From the NCBI GenBank assembly GCA_964544145.1, contig CAZJAT010000004.1, positions 23,038 to 87,037 of the forward strand: a DNA stretch of 64,000 nucleotides, given 5' to 3'. Source of the DNA: CAZJAT01 sp964544145 (GTDB taxonomy: Bacteria; Hydrothermota; 32-111). Within the stretch, counting starts at the first letter, position 1, and each line of letters begins with the position of its first letter. Positions 54,574 through 62,780 of the stretch are shown here, piece by piece. The notes under the pieces were generated by a model, which had not been told where the DNA came from, did not search any database, and saw only the letters and a program-made list of their open reading frames with translations. Both the position numbers and the translations under genes were made by a program.

Positions 54574-55319
54574 ATATTATTATAAAATCAAATAAAGAAA
54601 TTTCATTGATGCGTATTTCCGGAAAGATATTGGGTCATATTTTAGCACAGGTTAAGGATATTATAAAACCGGGCATAAGGACAATGGATATTGAGATATT
54701 TATCAGAAAACAGCTTAAATTCAATAAGGTGAAATCACCTTTTCTCGGATACAGCAATTATCCTGCAGCATCATGTATATCCGTTAATGAGCAGATCGTC
54801 CATGGTATACCATCTAACAGGGTTTTGATGGATGGAGACCTTGTGAGTGTTGATTTGGGAGTTATTTATAAAGGGTTTATAACAGATGCTGCCAGAACAT
54901 TCCCGGTTGGCAATATAACTGAGTTGTCTGCTAAACTGATTGAAACAACCAGACAGGCCTTCTTTAATGGTGCTCAAAATGCCATTGCAGGTAATCACCT
55001 GTATGATATTTCCTATGCAATAATGAATACTGTAGAACCAGTGGGATTTACACTTGTAAGGGATTTTGTATCACATGGAACAGGTAAAAAACTCCATGAA
55101 GATCCATCCTTTCAGAATTTCGGCAATAAAGGGGATGGCCCTCTGCTTAAGAGAGGAATGACATTGGCCATTGAACCTATGGTAAATGCAGGAACCTGGG
55201 AAGTAAAGGTGCTGGATGATGGCTGGACAGCAGTAACTGCTGATGGTGCATTATCGGCACATTATGAAAATACGGTTTTTATTGATGAAGAGAAAAATGA
55301 AATACTAACAGAAATATGA
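54570..55319 (+). CDS. map: Methionine aminopeptidase type I
   Basis: The 249-residue enzyme removes the initiator methionine. All ligands are visible: Asp95, Asp106, His169, Glu202 and Glu233, with the substrate His79 in IVHGI. The length equals the short bacterial form. It sits between a TIM-barrel gene (4-nt overlap) and an M18 aminopeptidase, forming a peptide-processing pair. Confidence 0.97.
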   Translation: MNIIIKSNKEISLMRISGKILGHILAQVKDIIKPGIRTMDIEIFIRKQLKFNKVKSPFLGYSNYPAASCISVNEQIVHGIPSNRVLMDGDLVSVDLGVIYKGFITDAARTFPVGNITELSAKLIETTRQAFFNGAQNAIAGNHLYDISYAIMNTVEPVGFTLVRDFVSHGTGKKLHEDPSFQNFGNKGDGPLLKRGMTLAIEPMVNAGTWEVKVLDDGWTAVTADGALSAHYENTVFIDEEKNEILTEI

Positions 55320-55328
55320 GGAGAAAAA

Positions 55329-56690
55329 ATGAAAAAAAATCTTATGTATAACAAGAAGAATGCCTGGGTGGAATATACTGAGAAACAGATGGATAGCGTT
55401 ATGAAATACGGTGAAGAGTATAAGAAATTTATTGATTATGCAAGAACAGAACGCTTTTCAGTAGAATACCTGAAAAAGGCGGCAGCTAAATTTATATCAA
55501 AGAAATCATCAAATAATTTTACCATGGAGAATGCAGGAAAGAATCTGGCAATCATTGCTATGGGTTCAAAATCACCATTAAAGGGAATCAAATTCATTGG
55601 TTCTCATATTGATGTACCGAGAATTGATATGAAACAGAATCCTTTATATGAGAAATTCAATATTGCTCAGATGAAAACACATTATTATGGCGGCATTAGG
55701 AAATATCACTGGCTTAACAGACCTTTAGGCATTTTTGGAGTGATATTCACTGAAAAGGGCAAGAAAATTGATGTGCGCATAGGCAGTAAGGACAGTGACC
55801 CTGTTTTTGTTATCAGTGACCTATTACCCCATCTTTCACGTGCACAGAGCAGTAAGAAGGTGTCTGAGGCATTTGAGGGTGAAAAACTGAATATTATTGT
55901 CGGTTCAATACCATTGAAAAAAGAAGAAAAGAGAGCAATAGCAGGGAATGTTATGCATATACTCAATAAGGAATATGGTATCGTTGAAGAGGATTTCATA
56001 TCTGCAGAATTGGAGATTGTACCTGTAGAAAAAGCTCGTGATGTCGGTTTTGACAGGGGAATGATTGCAGGATACGGACATGATGACAGGGTGTGCGCAT
56101 ATACATCTGCAACAGCATTATTTGAATCAAGCAATAAATATACTGCTGTGGCATTGATGTATGATAAAGAAGAAACCGGTTCAAATGGAAAAACAGGAGC
56201 TCAGGGCAGATTTATTGAGGATATAATCATTGAAATACTGAAGAAAAAGAAGATTGAACCAAATTATGCCAATATTAGAACAGTGATGAATAATAGTGAA
56301 TTTTTATCATCAGATGTGGGAGCAGGCATCAATCCGGATTATCCAAGTGTACATGAGGAAAACAATGCTGCTATTATGGGAAAAGGTGTTGTCATTACCA
56401 AGTTTACAGGCAGTTATGGAAAATCAGGCGCAAATGATGCTAATGCAGAATTTGTTTTCAAAATAAGAAATATATTCAACAAAGCAGGCGTCATATGGCA
56501 AACAGCGGAACTGGGTAAAGTGGATGAGGGCGGAGGCGGCACTATTGCAAAATACATTGCTCAGTATGGTATAGAAGTAATTGATTGCGGTCCCCCGCTT
56601 TTAGGTATGCATTCACCATTTGAATTGCTTAGTAAAGCAGACCTTTATGAGACATTTAAAGCATACAGAGCATTCTTTGAATCTGAATAA
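55329..56690 (+). CDS. M18 family aminopeptidase
   Basis: The 453-residue metallo-aminopeptidase has GSHIDVPRIDMKQNPLYE near 88-105 (first His/Asp), GYGHDDRVCAYT near 247-258 (bridging Asp) and MYDKEETGSNGKTGAQ near 276-291 (catalytic Glu pair). GMHSPFE near the C-terminus holds the last His. It trims N-terminal, often acidic, residues from peptides. GAGGAG-type ribosome binding site; same operon as map. Confidence 0.93.
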   Translation: MKKNLMYNKKNAWVEYTEKQMDSVMKYGEEYKKFIDYARTERFSVEYLKKAAAKFISKKSSNNFTMENAGKNLAIIAMGSKSPLKGIKFIGSHIDVPRIDMKQNPLYEKFNIAQMKTHYYGGIRKYHWLNRPLGIFGVIFTEKGKKIDVRIGSKDSDPVFVISDLLPHLSRAQSSKKVSEAFEGEKLNIIVGSIPLKKEEKRAIAGNVMHILNKEYGIVEEDFISAELEIVPVEKARDVGFDRGMIAGYGHDDRVCAYTSATALFESSNKYTAVALMYDKEETGSNGKTGAQGRFIEDIIIEILKKKKIEPNYANIRTVMNNSEFLSSDVGAGINPDYPSVHEENNAAIMGKGVVITKFTGSYGKSGANDANAEFVFKIRNIFNKAGVIWQTAELGKVDEGGGGTIAKYIAQYGIEVIDCGPPLLGMHSPFELLSKADLYETFKAYRAFFESE

Positions 56691-56694
56691 TATA

Positions 56695-56722
56695 TTGCAA
56701 AATAATGAATAAGTTATATAAT
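56695..56722 (+). promoter_or_regulatory. Promoter of the SLBB-gmd-G1PDH operon
   Basis: TTGCAA (56695-56700), 16-bp spacer, TATAAT (56717-56722). The predicted start near 56729 leaves a ~19-nt leader with AAAGGAG before the ATG at 56748. Confidence 0.55.
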
Positions 56723-56747
56723 TGCATTAAATTGTAAAGGAGAAAGT

Positions 56748-57212
56748 ATGAAGAGGATTGTATCAATTATTCTGTTATTAAGTTTTGCATTTGTCTATAT
56801 TTTCCCTCAGACATTTCCCGGTGACTATTATTTTTCACCTGAAGAGAGGAATATGCTTCTTATAAGGGTCAATGTATGGGGTAATGTGAAGAGTGCGGGA
56901 TCTGTACTTGTTCCTGACGGTACTGATGTTATGGGTGCAATCTCATTTGCAAATGGCCCTTCACAGGATGCAAATACACAGTCCGTAACTTTAATACATG
57001 CAGATGGTAAGAGAGAAAAATTGAATCTGACAAAATACAGGAATGAATCTGACAGAAGGAATAATCCCATTCTAAAACCAGGCGACACTATCGTTGTCCC
57101 TGCAAGCGGGTGGTTTGGTTTTACAAGGGCTGTTTCCTTTATATATCAGGTAGCAGTAATTTTCTATACTGTTTTTCAGATATGGAATATTGCTGAAACA
57201 ATCATTCCATAA
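56748..57212 (+). CDS. SLBB-domain exported protein with C-terminal transmembrane helix
   Basis: The 154-residue protein has a signal peptide (IVSIILLLSFAFVYIFPQ) and an SLBB (soluble ligand binding beta-grasp) domain: VNVWGNVKSAGSVLVPDGTD near 43-62 and NPILKPGDTIVVPASG near 103-118. A hydrophobic helix near 127-147 ends it. SLBB domains occur in Wza-type polysaccharide export proteins; this one lacks the Poly_export domain and is much shorter. It is co-transcribed with GDP-mannose dehydratase. Confidence 0.8.
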   Translation: MKRIVSIILLLSFAFVYIFPQTFPGDYYFSPEERNMLLIRVNVWGNVKSAGSVLVPDGTDVMGAISFANGPSQDANTQSVTLIHADGKREKLNLTKYRNESDRRNNPILKPGDTIVVPASGWFGFTRAVSFIYQVAVIFYTVFQIWNIAETIIP

Positions 57213-57223
57213 TGAGAGGTATA

Positions 57224-58198
57224 ATGATGAAAAAAGCAATTATCACCGGTTTAACAGGTCAGGATGGCTCATATCTGGCTGATTTCCTTATCTCCAAGAA
57301 TTATGAGGTTCATGGAATGGTCAGAAGAGCGAGCACAGAAAATCATGAAAGAATTGAGCATTTGAAGGATAAGATTACCATTCATCAGGGTGATTTGCTG
57401 GATTTTATGTCATTGGTAGAATTGATTGGTTCCGTTAAACCTGATGAGGTATATAATCTTGCTGCTCAGTCATTTGTGCCTACATCATGGAATCAGCCGG
57501 TTCTTACAGGAGAGTTTACTGCTATTGGGGTGACAAGAATATTGGAAGCAATTAAGCTTATAGATAAAAAAATAAGGTTTTATCAGGCATCCAGTTCTGA
57601 AATGTTCGGTAAGGTGCAGGAAGTGCCGCAAAGGGAAACAACAAGATTTTATCCGCGCAGTCCATATGGTGTGGCCAAAGTATATGGTCATTGGATAACC
57701 ATAAATTACAGAGAAAGTTATGATATGTTTACTTGTTCAGGTATTCTGTTTAATCATGAAAGCCCCAGAAGGGGCAGAGAATTTGTAACAAGAAAGATTA
57801 CGGATTCTGTTGCCAGAATCAAACTTGGTCTTTCAGATAAGCTATTCTTAGGCAATATGGATGCAAAGAGGGATTGGGGTTTTGCAGGAGATTATGTGCA
57901 GGCAATGTGGCTTATGCTTCAGCAGGATGAACCTGATGATTATGTTATAGCAACAGGCGAGACTCATTCAGTGCGTGAATTTGTTGAGCTTGCATTTGAC
58001 AGGGTGGGACTTAAATGGAAGAATTATGTAGAAGTTGATAAAAAATTATTCAGACCTGCAGAGGTGCATCAGCTCATAGGAGATTCATCAAAGGCACAGG
58101 AAAAATTAAAATGGAAACCATCTGTATCATTTGAAGAATTGGTTAATATGATGGTTGACAGTGATATGGAATATTATAAACACAGAATAAATGGTTGA
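57224..58198 (+). CDS. gmd: GDP-mannose 4,6-dehydratase
   Basis: The ~324-residue short-chain dehydrogenase/reductase forms GDP-4-keto-6-deoxy-D-mannose, precursor of fucose, rhamnose and related sugars. The NADP loop GLTGQDGSYLADFL starts the protein, MVRRAST follows, and SSSEMFG plus YPRSPYGVAKVYGHW hold the catalytic Thr/Ser-Glu and Tyr-x3-Lys. NHESPRRGREFVTRKI is diagnostic of GMD. GAGAGGT precedes the ATG at 57224 (57227 also possible); a frame from 57212 exists. Confidence 0.95.
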   Translation: MMKKAIITGLTGQDGSYLADFLISKNYEVHGMVRRASTENHERIEHLKDKITIHQGDLLDFMSLVELIGSVKPDEVYNLAAQSFVPTSWNQPVLTGEFTAIGVTRILEAIKLIDKKIRFYQASSSEMFGKVQEVPQRETTRFYPRSPYGVAKVYGHWITINYRESYDMFTCSGILFNHESPRRGREFVTRKITDSVARIKLGLSDKLFLGNMDAKRDWGFAGDYVQAMWLMLQQDEPDDYVIATGETHSVREFVELAFDRVGLKWKNYVEVDKKLFRPAEVHQLIGDSSKAQEKLKWKPSVSFEELVNMMVDSDMEYYKHRING

Positions 58199-58200
58199 TT

Positions 58201-59244
58201 ATGCATAATTCTGTTGATATACCATTATTTATTGAGATTGAAGAAAACAGCCTTGTTCTCATAAATGAGATTACAAGAAAGGCAAATATCTTCATTAATA
58301 ATCCTCTTATAGTAACAGACAGAGGCAAATCATCCGAATATGCTGCTATTGTGCAGGCTGAAATGAATATTGGCAGGGATATGCTTATATATGTTGACAG
58401 CAATGATTATAGTGAAGTAAAAAAAGTGGAACGATTTGCCAGGGAACACAAATGTGATATTATTATCGGAGTAGGCGGCGGATTGGCATTAGATATATCA
58501 AAGATGGCATCATTTATATATGGCTGCCATTTTATTTCAATCCCCACATTACCATCGCATGATGGAATATCATCGCCTGTAGCTTCTATTCGTGTCAATG
58601 GTAAAAGACAGTCAATGAATGCTGCAATGCCTATGGGAATAATTGTTGATCTCAATGTAATGCGCAATGTGCCCAAGAGGTTCCTGCATTCAGGAATAAT
58701 GGATCTTATAAGCAATTTTTCTGCAATCAAGGATTGGGAATTAGCTTATAAAAAGGGATATGAGATGAATTTCAATGGATTTGCAAATGCAATTGCATAT
58801 TCTGTTGCTGATAATGTGCTCAATTATCCCTATAATGATATATTCAGCAGGGAATTTCTCCATATATGCATAAATGCACTGGTATTATCAGGCATAGCAA
58901 TGGAGATAACCGGTTCATCAAGACCTGCATCCGGGGCAGAACATAATTTTTCGCATGCTTTTGATATGCTTTATCCTGACAATAAACTATTGCATGGTGA
59001 AAAGGTGGGAATAGGCACATTGATCGTATCCAAATTAAGATCAGATGAAGATTTCAATAAGATATTTACCTGTTTCAAGAGATATTCATTGATTGATGCA
59101 TTAAAGGAAATGAATGTAGAAAAGGATAAAATAATAAAAGCATTGCTTGCATCAAAGGAATTCAGACCTGACAGGTATACTGTTCTCACAGATATGTCAT
59201 TGGATTATCACACAGTAGAAGATATCGTTAATGATTTATTTTGA
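58201..59244 (+). CDS. sn-glycerol-1-phosphate dehydrogenase
   Basis: The 347-residue iron-ADH-like protein has GVGGGLALD near 90-98, the G1PDH signature SHDGISSP at about 119-126, and candidate metal ligands Asp168, His248 (SGAEHNFSH) and His265 (LHGEKVG). The family (archaeal EgsA, bacterial AraM) reduces dihydroxyacetone phosphate to sn-glycerol-1-phosphate, the archaeal lipid-backbone stereoisomer. 3-dehydroquinate synthase and glycerol dehydrogenase relatives lack the SHDG motif. A TTG start two codons upstream is possible. It follows gmd directly. Confidence 0.88.
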   Translation: MHNSVDIPLFIEIEENSLVLINEITRKANIFINNPLIVTDRGKSSEYAAIVQAEMNIGRDMLIYVDSNDYSEVKKVERFAREHKCDIIIGVGGGLALDISKMASFIYGCHFISIPTLPSHDGISSPVASIRVNGKRQSMNAAMPMGIIVDLNVMRNVPKRFLHSGIMDLISNFSAIKDWELAYKKGYEMNFNGFANAIAYSVADNVLNYPYNDIFSREFLHICINALVLSGIAMEITGSSRPASGAEHNFSHAFDMLYPDNKLLHGEKVGIGTLIVSKLRSDEDFNKIFTCFKRYSLIDALKEMNVEKDKIIKALLASKEFRPDRYTVLTDMSLDYHTVEDIVNDLF

Positions 59245-59259
59245 TTAATAATAATGAAT

Positions 59260-59291
59260 AAAAAAAGGGGCTCAATTGAGCCCCTTTTTTT
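59260..59291. terminator. Bidirectional intrinsic terminator
   Basis: A perfect 32-nt palindrome pairs an A-run plus GGGGCTCAA with TTGAGCCCC plus a T-run, so each strand ends in a U-tract. It lies between the convergent G1PDH and M6 protease genes. Confidence 0.93.
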
Positions 59292-59304
59292 TGTAGATAA
59301 TTAT

Positions 59305-61333
59305 TTACTTAAGTAAAGTAATTTTCTGTTTGGACTGTCTGTCACCCTGTTGCAATACTGCGAAGTATGTGCCAGCCGGCATATTGCCTGTATTTATCTT
59401 CAGTGTATACATGCCTGCATTGACATTGCCTGAAACGGGTGTTGAGATGAGTGCGCCTGTGATTGAATATACATTCAGTGTCACATCGCTCTCTCTGTCA
59501 ATTCCGTAATTAAGTACAATGTCGCCTCTGACAGGATTCTCATTAATTTTGCTAATACCGAATACAAGATTATTGAAATACTTGAATGATATCTCATTGA
59601 ATTGAATCTTTGAGCCATCACTGCTGACTAATTCCAGTTTATAATTGTAAATACCATTATCAGCAATTGTATTATCAACAAATTTGAATTCATTGGTCAT
59701 AGCATCCTTATTGATTTCCACAGTGCCTATATTCTTATAGGAGCCCAATTTATCCTTTCTCAGAATATTCCATTTGACTCCATTGTCATTATTAGGTCTC
59801 CATGTGAGAACTACGTCCCTGTCTATCTGCGAAGCATTCAAATTGACTGTCTGAGTGCCTGTGAAATTAGCTTCAAAATAGTCAAATGACGTGGATTCTG
59901 AATAACCATGATAATTGACTGCCCTTATCTTATAATAAAAATCCGTTGCTTTTGATACTGGCGGGAAGTCTGTATATGTCAATCCTGCTGTCCATCCTAT
60001 GGAATCCTTGCCTTCAGCATAGAAATTAGGATCAGATGATCTGTAAACAATATAATGTGATACATTGTCTGTTGAAGGATTGGCATTCCATTCAAGATCA
60101 ACCTGTGAACCGCCGAATGATGAATTGATTAAATCAATATCAACTGCACCCGGCAATACAATGCCTGTCAGGTCAACCTGATAGACCATAGCATCATCCA
60201 TATTCACTGTCCACATAAAATATCTGTTTCCCGGTTTGTATGGGTCAACTGTGCCGTCTCCGGAAGGTCCCATTGACTGCCATGCTATATCATATGCAGG
60301 ATATGAACCGAATACAGAAGGCAGATTGCATTTGTAGAAATATTCAAATGTTGTAGGGTCTCTTCTGTACATTGTGGGTACAAAGATATTGATTGACCAG
60401 AATGATGTGCCATCATATTCAAGACCTCTGCCATTATTCCAAAATCCGCCATAGCTTTCACCATCTGTAAGCGGTAAACCTAAGAATTTGGAAGCAGTAC
60501 CGCCAAGATTCTTTGTCTCACCAAATAATGATTCAACAAATGACGGGTCATATACCTGCCAATAGCCGTATAATGAATCATCATTATCAAATGTGATACC
60601 CCTGAATCTCTTCATAGGTGTGCCGCCCCATGCTGTATTGTGCCATGTCATGTGACCGTTTTCCACTGCGCCTGACAGACCTAATGATATATCAAAGCTG
60701 TAGCATTGGTCACCATTTGCATACCACATACTGCCGTCAGATGAATGGTCCATTCCGACAACATATGATGAGCCTATAACACCCATATAATCCCAAAGCA
60801 CTGCACCTCTTGTCTCTATATCAAACATATAAATCCTGTTTGCACCTGTTTCACCAAATACATTGCCCAGACCTGTACCTGTTGCCAGCATGATCCAGCC
60901 GAAGCCGGGGGCATACATGACATCAAGACCGGATGGGTCAACAAGGTCTGTGCTTACATCACCAAGATAGAATTCATCAACAATATTGGGTTCATTGACC
61001 AGAATGGCAATCTCCAATAATGTGTTTGAACCCTCTGTGCATGTTACATTGAGATTGAATACAATATATTCACCCGGCGCATATCCGGGATCCAATTTAA
61101 CCCTGAATGTATTGGCACTGTTTGTTGAGGAAGCGCCTGAATTAACTGTGCCCCATGTGCCTGCTGCATCAACAACGGTTGCTTTACCGTCTTTACTTGA
61201 AAGTGTTCCTGCAACATTGGTTGCATTTGAACCTACATTCTTGATCTGTACTGACAGGTCAAACATCTCATCAGCATCTGCCAAACCATCATCATCACCA
61301 TAATTGGTGATTGTATCCAGAATATTGACATAT
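59305..61333 (-). CDS. M6-type secreted metalloprotease, C-terminal part (gap-truncated)
   Basis: The frame is open from the assembly gap to 59305 and encodes about 676 residues. It begins in a CARDB/NEW1-like Ig domain (GDDDGLADADEMFDLS), then has a ~350-residue region with several Trp/Gly-rich repeats resembling a beta-propeller. A fibronectin III domain follows (VDLEWNANPSTDNVSHYIVYRS), then a second beta domain. The end (LNVYSITGALISTP ... AGTYFAVLQQGDRQ) is a T9SS type A sorting domain. It is in a different frame from the N-terminal part only because the 100-N filler has arbitrary length; both are most simply one gene. Confidence 0.8.
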
Positions 61334-61433
61334 NNNNNNNNNNNNNNNNNNNNNNNNNNNNNNNNNNNNNNNNNNNNNNNNNNNNNNNNNNNNNNNNNNN
61401 NNNNNNNNNNNNNNNNNNNNNNNNNNNNNNNNN
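61334..61433. other. Assembly gap (100 N)
   Basis: Exactly 100 unknown bases, the conventional filler for a gap of unknown size. It falls inside the M6 protease gene and removes the segment where the family's zinc motif is expected. Confidence 0.99.
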
Positions 61434-62398
61434 GTCAATTCACCTGCATTCACAGGATTGAGTATTCTCGGCGCCCATGAAGTGGCAATTGTTGTTGTAT
61501 ATTTTGTAGCCCACATATCATTGGGGTCACCTGTTGCTGACTGTTCACCACCGCATCTGACAACGCAGAAATGGTCAACATAACCGTCATTATCGCCGTC
61601 AAAATCTTCATATGTCACACTGCCGTCATTATCAAAATCAGCAGGTGATGAACCTGGTATAAGATGCATCCTGCCGCCTAAGGCATTCTCTATATCCTGC
61701 ATATATACCAATTCTCTTCCATCACCATAATCACCATATGTGTTTCCTGATGACAGGGGACCGAATACAAATCCTTCAGCAATCCATGTGCCGAATGAGA
61801 GTTCCGCATAATATGCTTTGAATGATGCCTCACTGTCTGAGAAGAATACAGAATCCCAATATACTGAATCATGTGCTGTGCCTCCGGGATATGCTGCTGA
61901 TGTAAATCCTGCTGCAACACCCCATGTATCATTGTAATCTGCCGGTCTTGTTGTACCAAAATAGGTGGAGTCATCAAATGCTCCAAGGGCAACACAGACC
62001 CTATTGTCGCCTCTGCCTGTTTTTGAATAGATATCAATATCTACAAATTTCTTCCAATTGATCTGCCTGAATTCATTGACGGGCAGATTGGCAACTGCTT
62101 CTACATCCGGTCTCAGTCCCTTCGGGAAAGGACAATTGTCCTTGCCTGCAATAAAGAATGAAGGGATTAATAAACCATCAATTTTCTGCGCAAAAGTCCA
62201 CCAGCCCTCTGCATCACGGATAATCGAATATCCGTCCATGTCCTGAGCAAAATGGAAATGTTCGTCACCCTTTAGTTCTAATATTAATGTGCTGCCATCA
62301 GGTTGTTTGAATTCCCTGAAACCCGGTCGTGCCGGTGCAGCGATTATGAAAGAACTGATGATGAGAACTGCGAGGAGAGTGAATAATACTTTCCTCAT
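61434..62398 (-). CDS. M6-type secreted metalloprotease, N-terminal part (gap-truncated)
   Basis: About 321 residues are visible before the gap. A signal peptide (KVLFTLLAVLIISSFIIA) is followed by RPGFREFKQPDGSTL and HFHFAQDMDGYSIIRDAEGWW, the usual N-terminal lead of M6-family proteases in FCB genomes. The peptidase domain shows SFKAYYAELSFGTW and YVDHFCVVRCGGEQSATG. The HExxH zinc site should follow within ~40 residues, inside the gap. The ATG at 62398 has AGGAGG at 62403-62408; a 42-codon upstream extension in this frame is not credible. A sigma-54-type promoter precedes it. Confidence 0.85.
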
Positions 62399-62442
62399 TA
62401 TACCTCCTTTGTTCATTTGTTTACAAACTTTCGTATTTATTA

Positions 62443-62458
62443 AGCAAATAATATGCCA
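62443..62458 (-). promoter_or_regulatory. Sigma-54 (-24/-12) promoter of the M6 protease gene
   Basis: The minus strand reads CTGGCATATTATTTGCT: TGGCA and TTGCT with exact RpoN spacing and the preferred preceding C; only the CG after TGGCA deviates. Predicted start near 62432, a 34-nt leader with AGGAGG. Confidence 0.75.
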
Positions 62459-62729
62459 GCAATAAGTAATGTTATTGATTGGCTTACAAAGCTTGATGAA
62501 CCTTTTATATGCAAAATGATGCAATTTTATCCAAATACGTACATTTGGATGTAAGTCATTGAAAAAATGTTATTTAAATGAAAACAATACAATAATGCAT
62601 TGGATTATTCAATATTTTGAGTGCAAATATTGCATATTATATTTATCAGACAAAAAATATGCTTTTATTATATAATAATATAATTATTCAATAATATATG
62701 ACATTATTATGCCTGCTATTTGTTGAGTA

Positions 62730-62758
62730 TTGATTTTTTTTAATGTTCATGTTAGATT
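62730..62758 (+). promoter_or_regulatory. Weak candidate lpd promoter
   Basis: TTGATT (62730-62735), 17-bp spacer, TAGATT (62753-62758). Both hexamers deviate from consensus and the surroundings are AT-rich, so this is tentative. Confidence 0.3.
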
Positions 62759-62780
62759 ATGAGCCAAAGAGGAGCAATTT

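Larger units (their letters stand above)
62399..62780. other. Divergent intergenic region between the M6 protease and lpd
   Basis: These 382 nt are very AT-rich. They hold the M6 ribosome binding site and sigma-54-type promoter (62443-62458), TGCAA-containing elements near 62510, 62520 and 62622-62634 (TGCAA-N3-TTGCA), and a weak lpd promoter candidate. No gene was found. Confidence 0.6.

Noticed and set aside
59305..61333. Reading the C-terminal half of the M6 protease as an independent gene starting at a TTG near 61284
   Set aside because: The frame stays open to the assembly gap and begins mid-domain; the TTG has no ribosome binding site or signal peptide.
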